From: Acidobacteriota bacterium
GTDB taxonomy: Bacteria > Acidobacteriota > Vicinamibacteria > Vicinamibacterales > 2-12-FULL-66-21
Direction of reading: 5' to 3'
Assembly: GCA_013697225.1 (NCBI GenBank)
Contig: JACCXG010000393.1
Span: 1-8,040, forward strand
Length of the DNA stretch: 8,040 nucleotides
The notes below the pieces were generated by a model, which worked only from the letters and a program-made list of their open reading frames with translations, had not been told where the DNA came from and did not search any database. The position numbers were made by a program, and so were the translations under genes. Of the stretch, positions 1 to 5,254 are shown one piece after another. Each line of letters begins with the position of its first letter. Within the stretch, counting starts at the first letter, position 1.

Positions 1-1934
1 CGATTCTGCCAGTTACGGTTGAAGGAGGTGATCGCACGCTGTCCGGGCGTGAGGGCGTCCGGTCCCTGCCCGAAGCAGGGGCCGCACCAGGACTGACGGA
101 TCTGGGCGCCCAGCGATCGGAAGATCCCGGCAATCGATTCCCCCCCGAGCCGGGGATCGGCCTGCTCGATCTGGCGGCCCACGCTTCCAGAGCCGGGGAA
201 CACCGCGAGCTCCCGCTGCACGCGCCGGATGCCTCCGTCCCGCGCGGCACGCATGACCAGGGCCGCCTGCAGCAGGTCGTCGTAGCTCCCGTTCGTGCAC
301 GAACCGATCATGGCCTTGTCGAACGTGATGTGCTCCCGAGCGACGTCCTCTGCGGGAAATGCGTTCCCCGGACTGAACGGCTTCGCGATCATCGGGCGGA
401 CTTCCGCGAGGTCCAGCGCCTCGTCAATTCCGTAGACCGCCTCCGGGCCAGGGGCAATCGGCGGGTAGGGCAGGTCGTTGAAACCCTTGCGGCGATACCA
501 CTCGTACGTGATCTCGTCGGGCGCGAAGACGCCGTTGAGGGCTTCAGCCTCCGCCATCATGTTCGCGATCGTGTTGCGATAGACCATCGGAAGCCCCCTG
601 TCGGCGTCGACGAGATCCACGGACATGCCCCCCGCCTGCTCCGCCCCCCAGCGGCGCAGCAGTTCGAGGACGATGTCCTTGCCGCCAACCCAGGGTTGCA
701 GGCGTCCACGGAAGGTGACCCGCCGGCCTGGGGCCAGCGTGAAGTAGATGTAGCCGGTCGCCCAGCCAAACCCCAGCGTCGTGGAGCCCACGCCAATCCC
801 CACTGCACCGTAGGCGCCGTACGCGCGGGTGTGCGAATCGGCGCCAGGGATGAACGCTCCGGGGAGCACCAGCCCCTGCTCGGGAAAATAGAAGTGGAAG
901 ATGCCGTCTCCCGGCGTGGCGTAGTGCGGCTTGCCCATGCCGTGCCGCGCGGCGAAGGCGCGTCCGATCGCCGTCTGCCGTTCGTCAGCCTCCGCGCCGG
1001 TGAAGACGAAGTGATCGTTGGCGATCGCGGCCTGCCGCGGGAATATGGTGTTCCCTCCGGTGATCTGGTTGAACGTGTGGATTGCGAACGGCGCGGTGCC
1101 ATCCGACGCCGGCAGCAGATCAGCGTAGACGCGCAGGGTCGCGCCGGGGCGGAGGCTTGCAGGCGTGAGGTCCCGATCGACCCGATGGGCCCAGACGATC
1201 TGCTCGGTGGTGGACATGCCGCGCACCTCGTCTGGAGACGCCCGGTCGAGCGCCGGCCGGGTACGCACTGAGGACTTGAACTCGCGGCGCCCCGCCGCAA
1301 TGATGCCGCCCCCCCGCCGGATCTCCTCTTCCTTGGGTGAAAGGGGCACCGGCACGTAGGAGCGCCCCTGCGTCTCGTTCCGAAGCTGCCGGCTGCGGGG
1401 GTCGAAGCTGAACTCATCCCCATCCCGTGCGTCGGCCACAGCCTCAGTGCTCTGCACGACGTGCAGCCCGAGGTTGAAGCTGTTGCGCCTGAAGATGTCC
1501 CCCATGTTGGCGCCGCACACCACCACCAGCTCCAGCCCGGCTTCCTCCGCCACGCCTTTCAGCCCCGCCGGGCTCATCTCCCGCGACGAGCCGATGGCAA
1601 AGCGATCCCCGGCGATGACGAACGTCTCCCCGCGGTGCACCCGCTCGCGGAAGTCGGGCATCAGATAGCGGAAGGACCCCGCTTTCCAGCGCTCGTCCAG
1701 CGTCTCGAGGCTCTCGGAGACGCAGTCGGCCGCGGGGGTAATCTGATCGGTGTCGATGGCGTCGAGCTTCCGCGCGAACTTCGTTCCGGGAAGGCTCATT
1801 GGATCCCACAGGATGAGAGCCCTGCCGCGAATGGGCCGGTCGGCCGCCCCTTCGGCGGACTCGACGGGCGATTCCTCGAGGAGCGATTCGGCAGTCACAC
1901 CAGGCTGCAGCCTGGCGGGTGTGATGGTCTGCAT
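1..1934 (-). CDS. Aconitase-superfamily hydro-lyase, LeuD-LeuC type fusion (3' end outside window)
   Basis: The frame is open for 644 codons and leaves the window before a stop. Residues about 35-215 form a LeuD-like swivel domain with IDTDQITPA at 60-68 and the substrate-loop signature GSSRE at 115-119. From about residue 240 (MSTTEQIVWAH) a LeuC/aconitase catalytic part follows, with ADSHT at 365-369, GSCTN at 544-548 and WCGPCFGQ at 616-623. C546, C617 and C620 are the expected 4Fe-4S ligands. The order swivel-then-catalytic resembles AcnB without its HEAT domain and is the reverse of fungal Leu1. Such enzymes reversibly dehydrate/hydrate citrate, isopropylmalate or related hydroxyacids in the cytoplasm. 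The loop after DTD reads PAADCVSE rather than the RYL-type loop of typical LeuD, so I do not assign a substrate. ATG at 1934 is the only reasonable start because an in-frame TAA lies 24 bp before it. Probably 40-60 residues are missing on the left. Family assignment is firm; substrate is unknown. Confidence 0.9.
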   Translation of the reverse strand, partial: MQTITPARLQPGVTAESLLEESPVESAEGAADRPIRGRALILWDPMSLPGTKFARKLDAIDTDQITPAADCVSESLETLDERWKAGSFRYLMPDFRERVHRGETFVIAGDRFAIGSSREMSPAGLKGVAEEAGLELVVVCGANMGDIFRRNSFNLGLHVVQSTEAVADARDGDEFSFDPRSRQLRNETQGRSYVPVPLSPKEEEIRRGGGIIAAGRREFKSSVRTRPALDRASPDEVRGMSTTEQIVWAHRVDRDLTPASLRPGATLRVYADLLPASDGTAPFAIHTFNQITGGNTIFPRQAAIANDHFVFTGAEADERQTAIGRAFAARHGMGKPHYATPGDGIFHFYFPEQGLVLPGAFIPGADSHTRAYGAYGAVGIGVGSTTLGFGWATGYIYFTLAPGRRVTFRGRLQPWVGGKDIVLELLRRWGAEQAGGMSVDLVDADRGLPMVYRNTIANMMAEAEALNGVFAPDEITYEWYRRKGFNDLPYPPIAPGPEAVYGIDEALDLAEVRPMIAKPFSPGNAFPAEDVAREHITFDKAMIGSCTNGSYDDLLQAALVMRAARDGGIRRVQRELAVFPGSGSVGRQIEQADPRLGGESIAGIFRSLGAQIRQSWCGPCFGQGPDALTPGQRAITSFNRNWQN

Positions 1935-1990
1935 CCCAGCCCCGATCGTAGCAAACGGTTACCCGACACGCTCCTTGCACGTCCTAGAAG
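1935..1990. promoter_or_regulatory. Divergent intergenic region between the hydro-lyase and M23 genes
   Basis: This 56-bp spacer must hold both promoters or their proximal parts. On the minus strand TACGAT (1950-1945) matches four of six bases of the -10 consensus and ends 10 nt before the hydro-lyase ATG, which would give a very short leader. A loose GGGGCTGGG precedes that ATG. On the plus strand AGAAGG lies immediately before the M23 start. No clear -35 box is visible in either direction. Confidence 0.3.
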
Positions 1991-3013
1991 GTGATGTGGT
2001 GGCGTGTCCTCATAACGGTCCTGCTGGCGGCAATCGTCGGTCTCCTCCTGTGGGACCGGGAACGGGTCATGAGTGTGCTGCCGGGCGGCGCCTCCCCGCA
2101 CGAGGCGTACGTCCGGTCGCTGGAAGCCGCGGGGCTCGAGGATACGGCGCTGGGGCGGGACTGGCTGGCGGCCGCCCGGCGGGCGCTGGTGGAGCCGGAG
2201 AAGACCAGCCTGCCCATGGAGACCACGCTGCGCCACGCCGCCGCGCAACCTCGGGCGTTCGGCTACCTGCTGGACCTGCGGCGCGGACGCGTGCTCAACG
2301 TGAACCTCACGCTGGAGGCGGAAGAGCCCGCGCACGTATTCATCGATCTCTTCGAGGTACGGACCGGCGAAGCGCCATCGGCCGTCGCGAGCGCAAAGCG
2401 CGACAGCCTGACCCTGGAGCACGAGATCCGGCGCGACGGCCAGTACATCGTGCGTATCCAGCCGGAACTGCTGCGAGGGGGGGACCTCCGGATTGGCAAC
2501 CGGACGACCGCCTCTCTGACCTTCCCCGTGGCCGGCCAGGATGTCAGCGCCGTGCGCAGCTTCTTTCTCGACCCTCGGGACGCAGGGCGCCGCCAGCACC
2601 ACGGAGTGGACATCTTTGCCCCCCGCGAGACGCCGGTGCTCGCCGCATCCGACGGCATCGTCGTGTCAGCGGGGACGAACCGGCTCGGGGGCAATGTCGT
2701 GTGGGTCCTCGATCCGGCGCGGCGTCAGCGACAGTACTACGCGCACCTGTCCAGGCAGGCGGTCTCCGGAGGGGAACGCGTCTCGGCCGGAGACGTGCTC
2801 GGCTACGTGGGGAACACCGGCAACGCGCGGGGAACACCACCACACCTGCACTTCGGCATCTATGCGCTGCAGGAGGGTCCGATCGACCCGTTGCCATTCG
2901 TCAGCGGCGCACGAGGGCCTCAGCCGCCGTCCACCTCTTCCTCCCCGCCTTCCTCACCTTCGGGCTCGACCGGGGAGAAGCCTCCGCAGCGCAGCACGGG
3001 GGTGGGCGGGTAG
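1991..3013 (+). CDS. Membrane-anchored M23 family (LytM-like) zinc endopeptidase
   Basis: The 340-residue protein begins with a hydrophobic segment (residues about 4-20) that lacks a clear signal-peptidase site, so it is probably a signal anchor facing the periplasm. Residues about 90-180 look beta-rich and may form a small beta-sandwich. The peptidase M23 domain occupies about 185-303. Zinc ligands are H203 and D207 in HHGVD and H287 in PHLHFGIY; H252 (YAHLS) and H285 complete the catalytic set. Family members cut peptide cross-links in peptidoglycan or activate amidases. All catalytic residues are present, so an active hydrolase is inferred. Residues 305-340 are a Pro/Ser-rich tail whose DNA overlaps the convergent small gene. 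An in-frame TAG at 1985 limits the start to GTG 1991 or ATG 1994; ATG 2069 would remove the membrane segment. Confidence 0.88.
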   Translation: MMWWRVLITVLLAAIVGLLLWDRERVMSVLPGGASPHEAYVRSLEAAGLEDTALGRDWLAAARRALVEPEKTSLPMETTLRHAAAQPRAFGYLLDLRRGRVLNVNLTLEAEEPAHVFIDLFEVRTGEAPSAVASAKRDSLTLEHEIRRDGQYIVRIQPELLRGGDLRIGNRTTASLTFPVAGQDVSAVRSFFLDPRDAGRRQHHGVDIFAPRETPVLAASDGIVVSAGTNRLGGNVVWVLDPARRQRQYYAHLSRQAVSGGERVSAGDVLGYVGNTGNARGTPPHLHFGIYALQEGPIDPLPFVSGARGPQPPSTSSSPPSSPSGSTGEKPPQRSTGVGG

Positions 3014-3162
3014 CGTGGAAATCGCGGGTCCGTGAACGAGAGCCTGCAGAGGAAGAACTGCCCGCCGCGCCCCGTACGAACGATCTGCACGTGCCTGCAC
3101 CGGCCGCACAACCCGGCTGAGCCTGCCGGGACTTGCCCGGCCGGACGGCGATCGTTCATCAT
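2920..3162 (-). CDS. Small four-cysteine (probable zinc-ribbon) protein of unknown function
   Basis: This 80-residue protein has a compact core with C19-x2-C22, C39 and C59, a spacing suited to one structural zinc site. Around the cysteines it reads CGRCRHVQIVRTGRGG, then FFLCRLSFTDPRFPRYP and PVLRCGGF. I recall similar small uncharacterised proteins in environmental bacteria but cannot name a family. The tail (residues 63-80) is acidic and glycine-rich, and no signal peptide or membrane segment is visible. ATG at 3162 (a second ATG follows at 3159) is preceded directly by an in-frame TGA and by GAGGAG about 11 nt upstream. The gene overlaps the 3' end of the M23 gene by 94 bp on the opposite strand, and its start lies 6 bp from the divergent apaG start. 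It could be mistaken for an antisense shadow, but the cysteine pattern and ribosome-binding site argue that it is real. DNA- or RNA-binding is only a guess. Confidence 0.68.
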   Translation of the reverse strand: MMNDRRPAGQVPAGSAGLCGRCRHVQIVRTGRGGQFFLCRLSFTDPRFPRYPPTPVLRCGGFSPVEPEGEEGGEEEVDGG

Positions 3163-3168
3163 TCAGCT

Positions 3169-3558
3169 ATGTTCTCCTCGGAAGCAGTGACCCGCGGCAT
3201 CCACGTGCACGTCCAGTCCGAATACGCCCCCGAGCGGTCGAGACCCCCTGAGAATGAATGGTTCTTTCTCTACACGGTCACGATTGCGAACGAGGGATCG
3301 GAACCCGTGCAGCTCCTGACGCGGCACTGGATTATCACTGACGGCACCGGTCACATCGAGGAGGTGCGCGGCCCGGGCGTCGTCGGCAAGCAGCCGACCC
3401 TGCAGCCCGGTGAATCCTTCGAGTACACATCCGGGTGCCCCCTGTCGACACCGTTCGGGGTCATGGAAGGCAGCTACCAGATGGTCGTCCCGAACGGGGA
3501 ACAGTTCGACGTGAAGATCGCACCGTTTACGCTGAGCGAGCCGTACACGGTGCACTGA
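3169..3558 (+). CDS. apaG: ApaG domain protein
   Basis: The protein is 129 residues, close to the 125 of E. coli ApaG, and matches along its length from memory of that sequence: VQSEY at 15-19, YTVTIANEGSEPVQLLTRHW at 35-54, GPGVVGKQPTLQPGESFEYTSG at 68-89 (given in part), and the late P-x-G-x-M-x-G-x-Y pattern around 95-103. ApaG has a fibronectin-like beta sandwich, also found in eukaryotic FBA/POLDIP2 proteins. Its biochemical role is not settled, though it is classically linked to apaH and Ap4A metabolism. Here it stands alone, with no apaH or ksgA beside it. ATG 3169 is chosen because the family N-terminus aligns there; an upstream TTG at 3133 would add 12 unrelated residues. No Shine-Dalgarno is visible. 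CATCAT 6 bp before the ATG is a poor -10 candidate. It converges on aat across 56 bp with no obvious terminator. Confidence 0.93.
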   Translation: MFSSEAVTRGIHVHVQSEYAPERSRPPENEWFFLYTVTIANEGSEPVQLLTRHWIITDGTGHIEEVRGPGVVGKQPTLQPGESFEYTSGCPLSTPFGVMEGSYQMVVPNGEQFDVKIAPFTLSEPYTVH

Positions 3559-3614
3559 CGAGATCCGGCGGCGTCCTACCCGATTTCCGCTAACCTCGGC
3601 TGGGCCCTGGCGGC

Positions 3615-4211
3615 TCAGGAAGGATCACAGAATCGCGCCCCGGTCCTGAGGCTTTTCTCGAGGAGGCCGAGATACGCGGGACGTGGAATCTCCAAGGCAC
3701 CGAACTGCTGCAGGTGCACGGTTACCCACTGCGTATCCAGCAAGGAGAATCCTCGAGCCCGGAGCCGCTCCACCAGCGCCACGAGGGCGACCTTCGAGGC
3801 ATCCGGCGAGCGATGAAACATCGATTCGCCGAAGAACGCGCCCCCAAGGCTCACGCCATACAGCCCGCCCACCAGCCGATCGCCCTGCCAGGATTCCACC
3901 GAGTGCGCATACCCGAGTCGATGCAGGGCACAGTAGCTCTGGACGATCTCCTCGCTGATCCATGTGCCGCCATCCTCCGGATCCCGCTCGGCCCCGGCGC
4001 AGGCACGGATGACCGCCTCGAAATCGCTGTCAATCGCTATCCGGACGCGCCCCTGGCGGACGATCCGCTGCAGCCGCGCGGGGACATGGAACGTGTCCAG
4101 CGGAATGATCCCCCTCGGGTCGGGGGAGTACCAGGAGATCTGCCCCTCGCCGTCGGCCATGGGGAACCAGCCGCTGGCGTAGGCGGCAAGCAGCAGATCG
4201 CCGGGGATCAC
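3615..4211 (-). CDS. aat: Leucyl/phenylalanyl-tRNA--protein transferase
   Basis: Aat moves Leu or Phe from aminoacyl-tRNA to the N-terminal Arg or Lys of a protein, creating an N-degron read by ClpS-ClpAP in the cytoplasm. The 198 residues carry the family's hallmarks in order: YASGWFPM (11-18), WYSPDPR (27-33), TWI (83-85), LHRLGYAHSVE (96-106), LVGGLYGV (113-120), FFGESMFHRSPDASK (126-140), and a DTQWVTVHL-x4-GA-x-EIPR stretch (159-177). This is shorter than E. coli Aat (about 234), mainly at the N-terminus. GTG 4211 is chosen because it overlaps the TGA of the upstream stress gene (GTGA, 4211-4208) and the homologous region begins at once. A longer open frame back to 4490 is Arg/Gly-rich shadow of that gene. 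No strong Shine-Dalgarno precedes the GTG, so translation is probably coupled. clpS is not in the window. Confidence 0.94.
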   Translation of the reverse strand: MIPGDLLLAAYASGWFPMADGEGQISWYSPDPRGIIPLDTFHVPARLQRIVRQGRVRIAIDSDFEAVIRACAGAERDPEDGGTWISEEIVQSYCALHRLGYAHSVESWQGDRLVGGLYGVSLGGAFFGESMFHRSPDASKVALVALVERLRARGFSLLDTQWVTVHLQQFGALEIPRPAYLGLLEKSLRTGARFCDPS

Positions 4212-4639
4212 CGCAGGACGAGCACCGCGCAGCGCGCGCTCTCGAGCAGCGCGTTCGCCAGCCCGCTCCGCCCGGCTGCGACCGGTGCGTGCACGATCGC
4301 CAGATCGATTGGATGCTCGTTCGCGTACCGGACGACCTCCTGTTCCGGGGGGCCGGTGCGGATCACCAGCTCGATCCCGAGGCGTTCCTGATCCCCTGAA
4401 GGGATCACCCGCGAGAGGCGCTCCAGCGCTTCCTCCTCGATCGCCTGGTGCATTTCGGGCAGCCGCTCGGCCGCTATTTCGGCCGTCCACCCTGCAGCCA
4501 GCGGGTCCGCCAGTGTGTAGACGATATGCAGGCGGCCGCCGAAGGCTTCGGCAAGCTGCCGCGCGAAAGCCACCGACCGGTCGAATGCCTCACCTGCTTC
4601 GCCGTGCAGCAGGATCTCTCTCATCGTTGCGCCGCTCAT
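4208..4639 (-). CDS. Universal stress protein (UspA-like), degenerate nucleotide-binding motif
   Basis: The 143 residues show the UspA layout: an N-terminal strand MREILL (6-11) and a helix FDRSVAFARQLAEAFGGRLH (19-38), then VYTLADP (40-46), an acidic helix around 57-78, and a C-terminal GRSGLANALLESARCAVLVLR (part of 123-143). Usp proteins are cytoplasmic stress or energy-status proteins, often dimers. ATP-binding members carry G-x2-G-x9-G(S/T) near the end and an Asp after the first strand. Here the segment is HAPVAAGRSG and the first strand runs into HGEAGEA, so both motifs are eroded and ATP binding is doubtful. ATG 4639 has GGAGG 4 nt upstream (4648-4644), favouring it over ATG 4624. A TAGAAT box at 4660-4655 is a likely -10, giving a leader of only about ten bases. 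It is the first gene of an operon with aat. Confidence 0.82.
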   Translation of the reverse strand: MSGATMREILLHGEAGEAFDRSVAFARQLAEAFGGRLHIVYTLADPLAAGWTAEIAAERLPEMHQAIEEEALERLSRVIPSGDQERLGIELVIRTGPPEQEVVRYANEHPIDLAIVHAPVAAGRSGLANALLESARCAVLVLR

Positions 4640-4654
4640 GACACCTCCGCTGCC

Positions 4655-4660
4655 ATTCTA
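4655..4660 (-). promoter_or_regulatory. Probable -10 box of the stress protein-aat operon
   Basis: TAGAAT on the minus strand matches five of six bases of TATAAT. Transcription would begin near 4648, giving a short leader that consists almost entirely of the GGAGG ribosome-binding site. No convincing -35 sequence lies 16-18 bp upstream. Confidence 0.4.
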
Positions 4661-4780
4661 TGTTCTCTGCCCATTCTGCGTGTCCTTCGGCTGAGCATCT
4701 CGTATCCCGTGGAACGAAAGCGGATGGGGACACCCGCGCCGAGAAGACACTCCGCCGTCTAGCATCCGGACAAAGCTCCT

Positions 4781-4800
4781 GGCAGACGGATGCGTCTGCC
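4781..4800. repeat. Perfect 8-bp inverted repeat with 4-base loop upstream of the ferredoxin gene
   Basis: The arms GGCAGACG (4781-4788) and CGTCTGCC (4793-4800) pair perfectly around GATG; a G-U pair could extend it by one. It lies in the middle of the 215-bp divergent spacer between the stress-protein and ferredoxin genes. With the predicted ferredoxin start site near 4855 it would sit at about -74 to -55, a place for an operator. If transcription begins further upstream it would instead be a 5'-leader hairpin. It has no T-run and no gene ends here, so a terminator role is unlikely. The rest of the spacer (4661-4780 and 4801-4842) shows nothing I can name. Confidence 0.55.
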
Positions 4801-4842
4801 GCAGCACCGGCCCTCGCGCCACCGGAAGAGGAGGAAGCCGAT

Positions 4843-4848
4843 TATGAT
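4843..4848 (+). promoter_or_regulatory. Probable -10 box of the ferredoxin gene (leaderless start)
   Basis: TATGAT matches five of six -10 consensus bases and ends exactly 6 bp before ATG 4855, so transcription would begin at or next to the A of the start codon. The AGGAGG at 4829-4834 is 20 bp from the ATG, too far for a ribosome-binding site, and would lie upstream of the transcript. No clear -35 is seen. Confidence 0.45.
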
Positions 4849-4854
4849 CGTGCG

Positions 4855-5217
4855 ATGCCAAAACTGAGCGTTGAAGGAGTCGGTACTGTTGAAGTGGAAG
4901 AGGGCAAGCGCCTCGTGCTTGCAATCGAGCAGGATGCCGGGGTGGATATTCTGCACGCCTGCGGGGGGAACGCCCGGTGCACCACCTGCCGGGTCGAGTT
5001 CGTCGAAGGTGAGCCGGACACGATGACCGTCGCCGAGCGCAACGTGCTGGCGGCAAAAGGGGCGTCGGGCGTGCGCCTGTCCTGCCAGATCGTATGCGAC
5101 CACGACATGACGGTCCGGGCAAACAGCCGGCTCACGGGGAGCGGCAGGGCGGATGCCGGAGGCCCGCCGGCGCCGCAGATCACCCCCCCGCCCGAGTGGA
5201 TACCCCGTCAGGCGTGA
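4855..5217 (+). CDS. 2Fe-2S ferredoxin-like protein
   Basis: This 120-residue soluble protein is a beta-grasp ferredoxin. The cluster motif C36-x5-C42-x2-C45 lies in HACGGNARCTTCRVEF (34-49), and the fourth ligand is C77 in RLSCQI (74-79). The C-x5-C-x2-C spacing is that of adrenodoxin-like rather than plant-type (C-x4-C-x2-C) proteins, while the 31-residue gap to the last Cys is shorter than in adrenodoxin. It would carry single electrons in the cytoplasm; no partner reductase or oxygenase is adjacent. Residues 97-120 form a Gly/Pro-rich tail ending PPPEWIPRQA, after the folded domain. ATG 4855 is chosen because the conserved domain begins there and a TATGAT box precedes it. The longer frame from ATG 4660 adds 65 low-complexity residues and includes the spacer hairpin. 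The final codons form a hairpin with the following DNA. Confidence 0.92.
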   Translation: MPKLSVEGVGTVEVEEGKRLVLAIEQDAGVDILHACGGNARCTTCRVEFVEGEPDTMTVAERNVLAAKGASGVRLSCQIVCDHDMTVRANSRLTGSGRADAGGPPAPQITPPPEWIPRQA

Positions 5218-5222
5218 CGGGG
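5203..5222. terminator. Hairpin at the ferredoxin stop codon, possible bidirectional terminator
   Basis: CCCCGTCA (5203-5210) and TGACGGGG (5215-5222) form a perfect 8-bp stem with loop GGCG. The ferredoxin TGA (5215-5217) is inside the 3' arm. The convergent dehydrogenase ends at 5255, so the hairpin also lies 33 bp past its stop. No T-run follows on either strand, so it is not a classical intrinsic terminator; it may block or stabilise 3' ends from both sides. Confidence 0.5.
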
Positions 5223-5254
5223 CCCGCAAGCGTGCCGGACAGCGGCTGCCCGAG

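Noticed and set aside
330..1271. 313-codon open frame on the plus strand
   Set aside because: It is antisense to the hydro-lyase gene, Arg/Val-rich, and has no recognisable domain. Long antisense frames are expected in DNA this GC-rich.
1444..1980. 178-codon open frame on the minus strand
   Set aside because: It is the hydro-lyase region read one frame off; the product is Arg/Gly/Ala-rich, whereas the correct frame gives clear LeuD motifs.
1750..3120. 456-codon open frame on the plus strand
   Set aside because: It overlaps the hydro-lyase start and the whole M23 gene in another frame. The translation is Arg/Ala/Gly-rich with no motifs.
3133..3168. TTG start for ApaG
   Set aside because: The 12 added residues do not resemble ApaG N-termini, and ATG 3169 gives the usual family length.
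4212..4490. Extended N-terminus for Aat from ATG 4490
   Set aside because: These 93 extra codons are the stress-protein gene read out of frame and are not like any Aat. The GTG at 4211 gives the normal N-terminus.
4781..4800. Reading the palindrome as an intrinsic terminator
   Set aside because: No T-run follows, and both flanking genes start, rather than end, at this spacer.
4660..4854. 65-residue extension of the ferredoxin
   Set aside because: It is low complexity, contains the palindrome and the TATGAT box, and ends directly before the conserved ferredoxin start.
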